DNA of 64,000 nucleotides from Amorphophallus konjac (GCA_022559845.1 CM040123.1:298208642-298272641), one strand, 5' to 3'. Counted from the stretch's first letter, positions 10,220 to 21,699 are shown. Notes: generated from the sequence alone by a model not told the origin. Program-made: numbers and translations.

Positions 10220-12822
10220 GATGATGGCAACTATGAGTCATTGCTTACATTAAAATCAACATTCAGGTTAGGCACTTAAACATGATGAAAAAACATTTGA
10301 GCAATCGAGGCACAATGTCATTCAAGGCATAATTTCTTTCAAAGCTAGAGCATCAACAATAATTGAGATAGCAGCAATAACTCTAGATTACTTTATGCTC
10401 TCTCCAAATTCTTTCCCTTGACATTCTCTCCAAAGACTAGGCTCAATAATGACACCAATGCCTCCTAATTCTATCTCCACATTATCAATGACTCCACATT
10501 CTCTCCCCCTTTGACATCATCAAAAACTCGAACAGACAGTAAAGGTAGAAGTGGTACATGGTGTAGAAATCATGTAGGAGAGCTGGAGCAGAAACATAGA
10601 AATGCAGTGAAGATGAATAGTAGAGGAAGTGGAGGTGCAGAAAAAGCACAAGGCATCTGACACATCATATACCAGGGTTTTCATTAACATTCTCCTTTTG
10701 GAGCAATATTATTCAAGACCATTATGTGTATTAATGGTTCAAAGTTTAAAAGCCCAAAATCTGAGTGTAAAAACCCTGAAAATGTGTTCTAGTATAGTTA
10801 ATAGAGCTAAAATCGATCGCTTAATATCAAAGTCCTTGCCCCCATTCCTTTTTATCTTACTTAATGATTTCAAGAGACACCCATAGAAAGAGTTTTAACT
10901 AGTATTGAAGATAAATATTTTAAGATACATAATGCTTTTTAGGGTTAGCCTTTTGAAATTCATTTACTTTTTCACAGAATTTTTATTTTGCTCATTTTTT
11001 CAAGTACAGTCAGGTTTAGTTTACTCATTTGACATGAGGAGACGCATTGATTAGATACCAAACTCCCCAGTTACTCAGAGTTTTACTCACCATCCTACCT
11101 CAATCATGAACAGAGGTAACTTGCCACATCATGACACAGTCTACGTCACTTTTTGGGTGAAGGGACATGGTTTCTCAATGAACTTTAGCCATCGCTCTAC
11201 CTTTTGTTTTTATTTTTCTTAGAAATCTTTAAATAGAGTTAACTAGACCTTTACTTCATGATGTAGTTCAATCACTTCTGTGGTGAAGGGTATGTGTTTT
11301 CTCAGTTAGTCATAGTCATTGCTCTACAGATTCATGTTTTAATTTTCCTAGGCCTTTTCCCTTTAAATTCATCAAACCATTTTCAATGTTTAAAAATAGT
11401 ACTCAGTGTAAAGCCCTCTAACCAAAGTGGTCTCAATACTATCAATTTTCAGATTTCAGAAAGAGGTGAGGTCACAGTTCTTAAAGTCTATTTTAAATCT
11501 ATTCCATACACTGAGATAGTCATTTTCAAGACCCTTAAACTCAAATTTAAGGTTTATACACTCTAAACCATCAATTTTTTTAAGGTTGGTCTGAAATATC
11601 AACAAAGATCTCTAAGAAGAGAATATTGAATTTAAGCTCCCCCTGAGTCTATAAACTCAGTCAGATTTAAACATGAATACTCCCCCTCAATGAATGACTT
11701 ACAAGGATGGTATAAGAAGGAGCGAAAGAAATTATGCAAAAGAGGAAAGAGTGAGCACAATGCAATTCCAGAGGCACAAAATCATGAAATGAGAATGCAA
11801 GATAGATGAATAGGCATTCTAGATAAATTGGAAAAGATAAGAATGCAATCAGCCCATTTGAAGATCATCTAAAGTAGAAAACAAGTGAGACAACTAATTA
11901 CTGAAGGATGTGTCGACCTATATTTCTCAGTGTGCCGACACATGATGGTTTGACAGAACGCGAGATTTTTACCAAATTAACTGGTGTGTCGACACCATCT
12001 TTTGAGCATGTCGACACATTGATATCTTTCAGAACATCAATTTCAGCACATCTCAACTGCCTTTCTACAAATATTTTTAGCCCTTCTTCTCATCAATTAA
12101 TTCAGATGACTTCAGCACTCAAGCAGCAACTATACCAGCAGAGTTATTGCAACTTAAATGCATGATGCAAAAACTAATTTGACATGATAATGCTAAAACT
12201 TCAGAAGGGACATTATGCAAACGTGCAAAACAAACTTTAGTGCTCACTCTCCCTTAATATGTGCATGAACTTCTAAATGCACTAGTGAAAATTGACAAAG
12301 AAGTATGCAACCTATGACGTATATGAACATTTGACTCCAGGTACCGGGCGGAGTTTGGTCTCTTGCATAGTGATAGTTTCCAGACAAGCTTGATATGTCT
12401 TTCCACATTTCACCATTTGATATACCATAAAATCATGCAATGAAAATGTATTGAAGGGTTCAAAAATGATTGTAATGAGGACTCCCCCTCAACTTGACAC
12501 TACATGCAGTATAACATATAAAATATAGTTCATATTTATTTTCATGCATGTAGATCCAGACACATTTAGTCAAACAACAATAATAACAATTTGAATTATT
12601 TTTCCTAAAAATAGTTTAGATGCTATTGCAATCAACTTAGAGTTTATTCTTTAGAAAAAAAATGAAAGGAGTAGCACCTGAGTTCCTTGCATGGGAATCT
12701 TTGTTTTTCAGATTTTTTAATTTTTATCCTTTGGAGTTTCAGTGAGCTTCAGTATGCCTTGGCTCCCTTTGTTTGACTGGCAGCTTCATTTACTTTATTC
12801 CAAGGCACTCCTGCAAAATAAG
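10220..12822 (-). other. X non-coding 3' region, with two more GTCGAC pairs
   Basis: AT-rich sequence without a recognisable reading frame. Scattered AGGGGGAG tracts on the minus strand (near 10500, 11640, 11685 and 12480) match the purine tracts in the 3' region of B (43415-44955), so this is the SIRE-type 3' untranslated region. Further paired sites occur at 11912 (GTCGAC) with 11934 (GCCGAC), and 11988 with 12010. A pol region should lie between gag and this part; it is absent. Confidence 0.65.
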
Positions 12823-13174
12823 TTATGCAAAAAATTTTAGAACCCAAACAAATTTGGGTCCACCAGCATTGTTTTTAGGTGCCCAAGATTTCTTGGGTCT
12901 TTGAGGGTTAGTAGCACCTCTAGCAGGTACTCTCCACAATCTTTGCGCATTGAGATCATCATTTCTCATTAGAAGACAATCATGCATAACATGCCCAAAC
13001 TTACCACAGTAATGGCAGCATACTAAAGACCTCACATTTTTCTTATATGCATGTCCCTTGGATTTTTATGGGTGAACATGGATGTTAGCATTTTTTGCAT
13101 AGAAATCATTTCTTCTTTTTATTTGCCAACAGTCCTTAACTGTGTTTCTAGCCATTCCACAGTTATAGCAAGAC
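12823..13174 (-). pseudogene. gag: X gag, C-terminal piece with two CCHC knuckles
   Basis: The minus-strand translation contains CYNCGMARNTVKDC (13170 region) and CHYCGKFGHVMHDC (13020 region), two nucleocapsid knuckles of C-x2-C-x4-[HN]-x4-C form. The first has Asn instead of His, which would weaken zinc binding. A basic proline-rich tail follows with the phrase GPKFVWVLK, which corresponds to the 'W-[VI]-P-K' phrase at the gag-protease border of SIRE-like copia elements; B has the related KHFWVPNFSP at 39890. A stop (TAA) sits between the knuckles. The right end is cut by A at 13180, and the rest of gag is at 27042-27216 and 46891-48720. Confidence 0.75.
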
Positions 13175-13179
13175 ATATT
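13175..13179. repeat. Target duplication ATATT of element A, left copy (right copy 27037-27041)
   Basis: ATATT lies directly outside the first LTR base at 13180 and again directly after the last LTR base at 27036. Five bases is the usual size for LTR retrotransposon integration. Confidence 0.85.
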
Positions 13180-13420
13180 TATTGACACATGTTTTAAGCC
13201 TGCAAGTCGAGTTATTTCTCTTATTCTCCTTTATAATGCTCCGAATTAACCATTGTTTTGGAACCTTCTTTGAGCCTATTTCGAGCCCATTTCTTGACTA
13301 TTTTTTAAGCCCATTGAGCTTTAGAGGCCTTTATCTTCCATTCCCCAACTTTTGGGTCCATTTCGGGCAGCCTGGACGACCGAACGGACGCCCAGAACTT
13401 CACTGCGCAGGCTCCTAAAG

Positions 13421-13735
13421 GCGGTCTCCTAGGAGACTGCGTTCATGAGAACACAGTCTCCTAGGAAACCACATTCTCCATCAACAGTAAAATTTTTTAT
13501 TTTATTTTTATTATTTTATTTTTATTATTTTTGTTTTATCAAATGACGGTCTTCCTGAGACCGCCACTTTCAAGTAGCGATCCCAGGTAGACCGTTTCTT
13601 CAGTTTTTGTGCCTAAATCATCTCGGTTCGGCCCAGTCCCCTAGTAGTCACCCCTATGACCGTTTTTATCAAAATGGCGATCATGCCATGACCGTTTTCA
13701 TCTAGTTGCGGCCTTGCGATATACCGTTTTCTCAA
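13421..13735. repeat. A 5' LTR: array of short hairpins
   Basis: Clear inverted repeats include GCGGTCTCCTAGGAGACTGC (13421-13440), CAGTCTCCTAGGAAACC (13454-13470) and GACGGTCTTCCTGAGACCGCC (13544-13564), followed by weaker ones with GACCGTTTT arms up to about 13735. The arms are variants of CGGTCT/AGACCG with 4-6 bases between. Counterparts with different bases are in the LTRs of D (48975-49400) and C (51459-51620, 61580-61740). Confidence 0.7.
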
Positions 13736-14409
13736 CAGAGTCTGGATGATTCTGAACTCCGATTTCTTCGCCGCAAGACTCTTTGGACTCCTTGTTGACA
13801 CCACTTTCGAGGGAGATACGTCTCCACCTTGATTTTTATCCATCCTAGGCTATTATCCTTTGTATTAACTTAAGGTTTATCAATTAAAATCCCTATTTTT
13901 GGGTCTTTATCTCCCAAATCCGTGGGGGAACTTTCTAGGGTTTCTGCAACTTCTATATAAACTGCCCAGTTCGTAGGGCACGAATGGGGCCTTTTCTTGG
14001 TTCGGGGCGAAGCCATGCCGCATCGCTGTCTCGTTTCTTTGACCTCAACCTGAAGAGGGAAGTATTGGCTTCGGTTTTCATGCTCAAGGGCTTTCTATAT
14101 CTTTCTATTATCTTAGTTATTCATCCTCCAATTTCAAAAATCATCACAGATTCCTATTTTCTGCACAATCTGCACTTTTTCCCATTTTACGTCACTTCTT
14201 CCTGCAGTTGTGCTGCGTGTTATTTCATGTTCTTCATATCCATGCATTCACAATACACACACCTATCTTTTGCACCCGTTTATAGGGGTTAAAAACCCTC
14301 CCCCGGTGCGTTCTCCCTCAATCTTTCATGCTACTTTATCAGTTCAGGATAGATGCTACACATGCATAGTTCTAATGGGTTTTTCCCTTGTTTCATCTTT
14401 GTTTTGCAG

Positions 14410-14530
14410 GAGAGCATGAATAGAACGCGAGGCCCTCTTCTTCTAGCCGGCTGGAAGCTGAGGAGGTGTAATCCACGTTGGTTCCCGCACCCCTTTATTA
14501 AGCACGATCAAGTCTTCATCCTTTTCCAAG
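14410..14530 (+). promoter_or_regulatory. A LTR: conserved exon-like block with splice-site-like borders
   Basis: A pyrimidine-rich TTTGTTTTGCAG precedes GAGAGCATGAATAG at 14410, and CCAAG/GTACAC ends the block at 14530. The same borders occur in the 3' LTR (26754-26875), in D (50047-50198) and in both C LTRs on the minus strand (50460-50574, 60583-60697). The interior contains a CTTCTAGCCGGCTGGAAG palindrome kept with changes in each copy. Splicing is inferred from the borders only. Confidence 0.45.
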
Positions 14531-14703
14531 GTACACGGCGCCGTTGCATCCTTTCTTCAATTCCTTTGGCATTGTCATCCCTTGGTGGTGATCACGGTTC
14601 ATTCATATATCTCTGATCGCCACCTTTGTTCATACTTTCATGTCCATATGCATATGTTTAGTTTGGGGGCGGGGTAGATAGTTCATCTACAACCTTTATT
14701 TTT

Positions 14704-14720
14704 TGGCGATCACGGTGGGA
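14704..14720 (+). other. A primer-binding site
   Basis: TGGCGATCACGGTGGGA starts 12 bases after the LTR end. It begins with TGG, the complement of the tRNA CCA end. The same site follows the LTRs of D (62493) and, on the minus strand, C (60402-60386). The bases look like the end of a tRNA-Arg, which Ogre/Tat elements are known to use, but I could not check the tRNA identity. Confidence 0.7.
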
Positions 14721-14835
14721 TGCCTAGTTCCCATCACGTTATTCATGCTCACTTGTATACTTGGTGTGTGTATGTGCATGTTTAGATAGCATTTTCTCTA
14801 TTTTTCTGTTGTTCTGGGTGTTTTCGGGTCTGTCA

Positions 14836-14965
14836 GGTGGTAGCGGTCCTCTCCGAGGCCGCCATATATAGGTAGCGGCCATCACTGGGCCGCCCCACCT
14901 CTCTGATGTAGTAGCGGTCTTCCAAGAGACCGCTACTTGCATAGAAACGGTCATCTAGAAGACCT
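14836..14965. repeat. A leader: hairpin cluster
   Basis: The clearest member is at 14911-14936: arms GTAGCGGTCT and AGACCGCTAC pair perfectly over ten bases around the loop TCCAAG. Neighbours are tagcggtcctctccgaggccg (14836 region), gcggccatcactgggccgc (14874 region) and acggtcatctagaagacct (14946 region). A corresponding cluster lies in the leader of C at 60207-60270. Confidence 0.75.
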
Positions 14966-14992
14966 CTACTTGCTTTCTGGCAGGCCAACGCA

Positions 14993-15570
14993 CAGACTCA
15001 CGGGAGCCTCTTTCTTGGATGATTTAATTCACTTCCCAGGGTCGGATCGCTCTGTTCTTGGTCCCATCTTGCAGACCTTTATATTATCTTCAGTTTCATA
15101 TATTATTTGCATATATTTGGTCATGTTTGCATAGTTTAATTGTGTCTTGAATTTCAAGTTTTCTGCAAGAAATCTGCATGCAGACCTAGGGGCAGACTTA
15201 CATTAGCGTCTTTCTTTGATGATTTAATTCACCTCTCAGGATATGATTGCTCTGTTTTGGTACCATCTTGTAGACCTTTATATTGTCTTCAGTTACATAT
15301 ATTATTTGCATATATTTGGTAATGTCATCATAATTTAAAACATTCCTCAATTTTGAGTTTTGTGCTAGAAATATGCACGCAGACTCACAGGTGCGTTTTC
15401 TTTGCTGATTTAATATACCTCTCGAGATCTGTTTGTGCCATTTTTTGGCTTATCCTGTAGTCCTTTGTATTATCTTCGTCTCTATATATCATGTGCATTC
15501 ATATCATTGTGTTTTCATAATTTAATCTTGCCATCATTTTTCAGTTTTATGCGTGATTTCTGCATGCACT
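14993..15570 (+). repeat. A leader: three-fold tandem repeat, units about 200 and 187 bp
   Basis: Units start with CAGACT[CT]A at 14993, 15193 and 15380. Each holds a 'gatttaattcacct' phrase, a 'ctctgtttt-tggt' phrase, a 'tttatattatcttc' phrase and ends with 'ttctgcaagaaatctgcatg' or a variant. The same arrangement is in the leader of D (62697-63275) and, on the minus strand, in C (about 59640-60180). Confidence 0.8.
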
Positions 15571-16192
15571 CCGATGCACATAGGGCCATGCATTTCACAT
15601 TATAGTTGCATTCCTACCTTGATAAGTCACCCTCTCACCTCCATATTCCTTGGGGTCGACTAGGTGATCTTATCCGGGACCTCCGTAAGTCCCCGTGAGC
15701 CGTAGATTCCCATACAGACGTCGTGCTAGTTGTACCTTTCCACCCCTTAGGCTTGCATTTGCATACGTGTGAGGGAGCTAACTTTAGTCAACCCAAAGTT
15801 TGCACCTTTCCTATATGATTCCTACTTTGAGGGAATTGTGCTTAATTTAAAACATTAAAAGGCCCACCAAAACTTTGGAGAAGGAAAAATCCCCATCATA
15901 TTTACTTGTTTGACTTGGGTGAAATCCTTCACATTGTTCGTGTTGTTTGGGCTTGTCCAAGTCCATTTGTGGTGTTTTATGTTACATCTCCCATCATCCA
16001 TATAGGCTTTTGTTGATAGGCCCATTTAGGTTAGCCCATTTTATGTGTCCATTGTCTGGTTCCATTGTCCTAGGTCGGTCATGCATTGGTCCTAGTAAGT
16101 TAGTCCTCTCCCCTTTAGCCCTTCACTCCACGCCCTTGCTTCCTTGGCTATATTCCCTTGATTTCCTTGTATTAATTCTCCATTTTTCTCTC
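15571..16192 (+). other. A: rest of the leader before gag, no gene seen
   Basis: The segment holds a phrase shared with C and D: 'ggggtcgactaggtgatctt' at 15652 followed by 'gtgagccgtagattcccat' at 15697. In D the same phrase ends at the E2 insertion, and in C it is on the minus strand near 59460-59560. The 15940-16190 stretch reads open but has no match to the gag start of C, which begins at the MEHPF-like phrase at 16193. Confidence 0.55.
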
Positions 16193-18063
16193 ATGGAGCA
16201 CCCCTTTCATCCTTTGTATCAATCCCTTTCTTCTCAATCCTCCTATTCTCGCGTGGAATTCTCTTCCCACGCAGGCCCATCTCCTCGTGGTCCCTCTGAT
16301 CCGTCCGAGGAACAGGCCAATCTCATGGCCATTTATCAAGCCTTGTTCATCAAATGGACATGGCCCAGGCCCAAAGACTCATTGCAAATTATCTTAATAG
16401 GCCTTCTTTCCTTAATGGGTCTTCTTCTCTTAATGGGCCTCATTCTTCCCCTAAGGGGCCTTCTTCTCTTCTTAATGGGCCTCATTCTTCTCATAATGGG
16501 CCTCCTTCTCTTAATGGGCCCTCTTCTCCTTCTTGTGCTACTGGCCGAGTTTCTAATGGCCAATTTTGTCTTAATGGGCCTCCTCCTTCTTCTCCTTATG
16601 TTGCTGGCCCAATCGGTCCATATGCCAATATTTCTTCCCGACCCACATATCCTTCCACTACTAGAATGGACTTTCCTTCTTCTTCTGAGTCCGGATCCTT
16701 TTATCCGACCCAATACCATAATTCTGATCCAAATTCATAATCTTTTGCTCAAGCTGACCCACATTTCCCTCGATCTCTCCCTACCCCGGAGATGATCTCT
16801 CGAGCCCAATGCCAGCTTGATGAACTACAACATCGCATCAATCCCAAACCCTCCCCAAGTGTACCATTCACTTTCCAAAATCTTCGGCTTCCACCTCCTT
16901 CACAAATTCCTACATATCGCCGTTATGGTGGAACTGGCAACCCCTATGTGCACTTGAAGGGGTTTGTTTATGAGTCCGCCCAGTTTCGACACGACCAACG
17001 CTTGATGGGTTATCTATTTGGTCTGTCATTAGAAGGCACGGCTCGGGATTGGTTCTTCTCTCTTCCACAGGAGCAGATCGTGAATTTTCAAGCCATCCAA
17101 GAAAGATTCATTCAATAGTTTCAAGATCAAGTTGGGCCCAGGTATTCTATGGTGGATTTGGCCCATGAGAAGATGAAGTCCGACGAGGATTTTTGCACCT
17201 TTACTGACCGCTGGCGTCGCCTGGCCATGTAAGTCCCGGGGCACATTTCGAAGGGAGAGCAAATCAAGATGTTAATATCCAATGCGACGCCCGAGTACCG
17301 GTTCATCTTGTCCCTAAATGACATTACCTCCTGGCAACAACTTTACAGTTGAGCCCACTTTGTTCACCAACAACTCTACAATTCCCTTGACCCTGAGTCT
17401 TCTTCACCTCGCACGTCCGCATACGCTCCGCCATCCACATCCACCGCATATTCACCCTCCTTGAGTCATCCTTCCACCGCATATCACTTCATGAGTCAGC
17501 CTTCCGCTCCCGCATATCAACCCTCCACAAATTACTACACCTCCACATATCAACCCTCCATGAGTCCACCATCCGCGAGTCAGCCTTCCGCTCCTGCGTA
17601 TCCACATATGTCTCCACCTTCACCTCCGGTCAAGGGAACACCACACCCCGACCAAGTGGATGCCGTCCACTACATACCTTCCCACTCCACTCCTCATGTG
17701 CCATCGCCTAGTCCCTCCACTAGTTGCCACGCACTATTGCCCACACAACCTCCACAACCTCCTTCATCTCATACCTCTCGGCATCCCCCTTGCCCAAAGC
17801 AGGCTCCTCGCTCTCTATTGCCGGATGTTTTACAGATATCTTCAGGGCTTTGATGGCCACTCATGCGTTGCAGCTCCCTCCGATTTTGCCTTGTCGACCC
17901 ATGGTCGGGAATATGCTTCAGTTCTGTGATTATCATCGCTAGCATGGGCATTTGGTTGAGGATTGCCCCAAGTTTTGGGAGTTTGTTCATGACCTGGAAG
18001 ACAAGAAGATGATAGATTGGCCCGCGATTTGCAAGATTGTCTTACATCTTCGTAGCAAGTAGC
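16193..18063 (+). pseudogene. gag: A gag, broken by frameshifts and stops
   Basis: This is the counterpart of the intact gag of C. It starts at ATG 16193. The N-terminal part has repeated N-G-P-[SH]-S stretches and shifts frame near 16330. The capsid core lies at 16800-17400 with YVHLKGFVYESAQFRHDQ, then a TAG at 17116, a TAA at 17229 and a TGA at 17350 in the same frame. A proline/serine/tyrosine-rich stretch follows (17400-17830). A one-base shift near 17826 leads into the zinc-finger-like C-x-Y-H-R-x2-G-H-x4-C segment at 17925-17965. The protein would form particles that package element RNA. In A it is certainly dead. Confidence 0.85.
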
Positions 18064-20043
18064 ATCAGCAGCAAGTGCCACCCAGGCAGCCGTCTCCATC
18101 GCTACAAGACCAGGGGCACCCCTGTGATTCTTCATTTGGCGCTACGCCCACTCCGCCATCCACTCCCTACCCTACCCCGTTACCTTCGCCATCTCCTACC
18201 CCATCTTCACAATCCCCATAAACCCAAGCCTTTGCTCAGGACGGTACCTCCACCACTTCCTCCACTTCTTCTACTCCCATTACCACAACTACTTCTGCTC
18301 TCAACGCGACTCGACGCGTCGTGCCGATACGTTGATGGTGGGCACCATGACCTCCCCCTTCACCCTCTCCATCTCCATCTCTGTAACCCCCATCATCCGC
18401 ATCACCACCTCCATCTCCACCATCTTCGCCTCTTCCTCCATTTCCCTTGTTGCCCGAGCATGAGCAAGCCACGCCTTTGCCTTTACCTTTACCCCCACCT
18501 ACACCTCCACCTTTACCCTTACCCACACCTGAGCCTATCATTACCACATTGCCTTTGCCACAACTTGACATCACCATAACCATGGAAACCTCCACGCCAT
18601 CCGAACCTATTCCCATTCCTTCTACCTCTCCATCCACTTCCACCCCACGGAGCGGGTGTATGCTACCTCCGGTGCCCCTTGGGTCTGGTCCCCAAGGAGA
18701 TAATGAGTCAAGTCATGATGATTCAATGCCGGTTCTGCACTTCAAGATTCAAGATTTTTTCTACCGGATGCCAATCCGTGTTCTGGTCCCTGGCTATTTT
18801 GGGGATGATGAACCTATTCTTCCCAAGACGGTTGTTAAGAAGAGCTCCCTTGAATTAGTGCCAGTTCCTTCTCGAGCAAGGCTGGTAGTAATCTCATTGC
18901 TCATCGGCAGGTTTACTATTGATGTTGTTATTTTCTCTCACTCCATTGCAATTCAGATAACTAGCCAAGAAGGGTTCTCCACCCGCATTGTGCTAACTCA
19001 TATGGCTACCAAAGGATTGATGCATTCCATGACCAAGGGGTAATTGGCCGTATCTTCTACATTTTCGAAGGACATTCTATGCATTCTATGCAATCTCCCT
19101 CGGTTTATCAGCAAGCCGGTCACGTCAACGCCGCGCATTACTCTCCCTCAGTTCCATCCTGCCCTTTTATCAAGGGAGTTATACTTCAAGTCTGATTTTT
19201 GAGTAGACTTACCAAATCTCCACGTCCTCGTGCCGAGTGACAAAAATCCATGGTTTCCTTGTAATCATCACTCTGTGGAGTTACCTGTTCAAGAATGTCC
19301 ACATGGTGTTAGCATCGGGTCTCTAGGGGCAGCCGCCCCGATGAAGCTGCATGTTCACAATCGAGCTAGGCCGTCTGCCAGGTGGGCCCATTATCTGAGA
19401 AGATGTTCCAAGATAAGAAGCCCGATGGTTCGAGTCTGCACCAGGCGGGTTCGTTATCGAGATGTTTCAACTAAAAAGAGGCGGCGGCACAAGTTTAAGG
19501 GCCAGGTGTTGTGCACTCATGGGTCTACTGCTTCTTCCCCTCATTTCAGTCATCATTTCTTCTGCTCAGCTCCCACCCTTGGGTGGTGTACCTTCCTCCC
19601 TCCAATCCTATTTCTAGGATTTTCTCCTCTTTTCCCGGGTCCATGAACCCTCACTCCTCTTCTCATCCGGATTTTTTGGATTTTTCTTATTTTCACAACT
19701 CTAGGCCTCAGCTTAGGCCCTCCTTCTTTCATCCCAATTTATGGACATCTTCTGACTCTTCGCCAGAACTTTCGGATCCTGCTTCTGATCCTTCTCTGAC
19801 TTTGTCGGATGATTACAATTCTTCATCTCCGACCATGTTGGATGACCATTGTTCTCCCTCTCTGACCTTGTCAGATGATTATCAATTTCTTTCTCCAACC
19901 ATGTCGAATGTTTGCTCTTCTTCTCTGACTATGTCGGATGATCACTCCCCTCCATTCTTGCTTTCACAACAATATCCTCATTGTTTTTCTATTCTTTTTG
20001 CCTCGCCCTTTTGGGGTCGTTGCCATTTTTCTTACTATTTTTG
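18064..20043 (+). pseudogene. A second coding domain of unknown function, broken
   Basis: I do not recognise the family. The segment follows gag and has three parts: a proline/histidine-rich low-complexity stretch (18064-18660); a conserved domain from LHFKIQDFFYRMP (18737) to a basic cluster KKRRRHKFKG (about 19500); and a serine-rich tail (19511-20043) with repeated S-D-D and S-P-T-M motifs and a hydrophobic stretch SSFLLLSSHPWVVYLP. Frame is shared with the gag zinc finger and kept to about 19510, with TAA at 19041 and TGA at 19200, then a frameshift. By eye the conserved domain is about 70% identical to that in C, which is open throughout. Conservation in two diverged copies is the evidence that it was a real protein. 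Confidence 0.7.
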
Positions 20044-21235
20044 AGGCTTTAGTCCGCCTTGATCTCAGTTGATATCTAGTTATTCTGTATATGGTTCCTT
20101 GTTATCAGGGTCTCTACACCCTAACGAGGGAGTCCTAGCCCTCGTCTCTCTTCCTTTTTATCCTTCTTCATCCAGTTTGGTGTCTGCTGCTCCTCCGTGT
20201 AGAGGAATCTTCAAGCCTTGCTATCCTTTCCATCTTGATCCTAACAAACAAGGAGTACAAAGCTCGTGCTGCTCAAAGCTCGATGGTCAAGATCACTTCA
20301 GGATGCTATTTTCACGCTATGGATTTGCAAGGTATCTTTATTTTGTGCAAGAATATGCTTTCATTTTCATTGTTTCTATTATTCATACGCATTACTCTTA
20401 TAATGCTGGTTCCTTAACATGGTTAAGTGGCGTTAGGAAGTTTGCTTAGTTTAATCAAATGAGTTCGCTTCTGCAGCATTCTTAGGCTGGTGATAGCTCC
20501 GCGTCAGGAGTCTAGTTTCTTTCCCCGACTGTTGAGGGTGACCTTGGGTATGGATTTTTCACACACTTCACGGCAATCTATAGCCAATTTCCTCTAAGGC
20601 ACATCATTGCTGCTTTGGCCATACTATGGGTATACACAAAGGTCTTTTCTTTTCTCTGCTCGACCAAGTGCAGGGCCAAGAAATTGATGGATGAGATGAC
20701 CAACCTAGGTGCTCCCTAATACGAGAGAGGTCTCAAATAGGGGTAGTCTTGACCCTCAAAAGTGAGCTTTCATGCTAAATCTAGCCAATAAGGGCTCTCA
20801 AAAAAAGGGGGAAATGAATTCAATCAATGCAAAATTATGAATCAAAGACATGGCAAGAGTGGCAGTACAGTTCCCCGCGGGACGTCATGAGCCTGGTCGC
20901 ATGGGTGCCTAAAATATGGGTCTCAAAATCAAAGACACAAAGCCCCGATGCAACAGACTATATCTTTGAGGGGTAGTGCCCTGGAAGGAATTCAAGTCCT
21001 GATATTTCTCATTCTGCACAAAACTTGTCTCCATTTTCTTCTATTTCTCTCTCTTATAGTGGGATTGTATCCCGGGTATGGTCTTAGTAGGGGCACCGTT
21101 CTTTAGAGGCGATTGGTTGTGGTGAGCCACCCACAAATGCACGTCCTGCTCAAGGGAAATCTTTAATGAGGGGGGGGGGGAGATGACCACCCTTGGCCAA
21201 TAGTTTAAGCCTGTCTCTGGGTGCTGCAGATTACT

Positions 21236-21390
21236 TTGTCAAAAATCTAAAAATCAAATATTATCAAAAATCTAAAAAAAATCAAATATTGTCAAAATTC
21301 TAAAAAAATCAAATATTGTCCAAAAGCCAAAAAAAATCTGAAAGTTGTTGGAAAATCAAAACAAAAAATCAAAAAAATCAATAAATATGT
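21236..21390 (+). repeat. A: A/T-rich minisatellite, unit near 25 bp
   Basis: Variants of 'aaaaaatcaaatattgtcaaaa' are repeated about five times. The C counterpart is on the plus strand at 53960-54160 as 'tttgacatatttgatttttt' variants. It is conserved in position and type between A and C. Confidence 0.75.
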
Positions 21391-21699
21391 CTTCTTTTCA
21401 GGTGTTTTTGTCTATTTTACCTTGAGGATAGATATGTGATTTGTTTGCTTAGTGTGTAGGTTACAGGTGCTCAAGCCTTCCTCCATATCTTTTGCTCTAT
21501 CTCCTATTCACGTCTTTCAAATCTGTTCTCTCTTCTTCAATCTTATCTCTCGATCTGTTCTGAACTTTATGTCCTTCTCAGCATTTACTTATCTCACATC
21601 ATTTTATCATGTCTCCATGAGAGGGCTTTGCCTCACAATCATGAACCTGGCGGTTCTGCTTCACCCGATCTTGGGCTTTGATTGAAGAGCGTATTTGTC

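Larger units (their letters stand above)
13180..14691 (+). repeat. A 5' LTR, 1512 bp, with TATA box and exon-like block
   Basis: It starts TATTGACACATG (3' LTR: TGTTGACACCCG) and ends ATCTACA. A TATATAA box lies at 13954-13960, followed by the leader phrase gtgaagccatgccgc shared by all LTRs of this family. Hairpins are described separately. A pyrimidine tract plus CAG at 14401-14409 and an AAG/GTACAC at 14530 bracket a 121-base block kept in every copy. The two LTRs of A show many substitutions and a deletion, more than those of C, so A is older. Confidence 0.85.
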
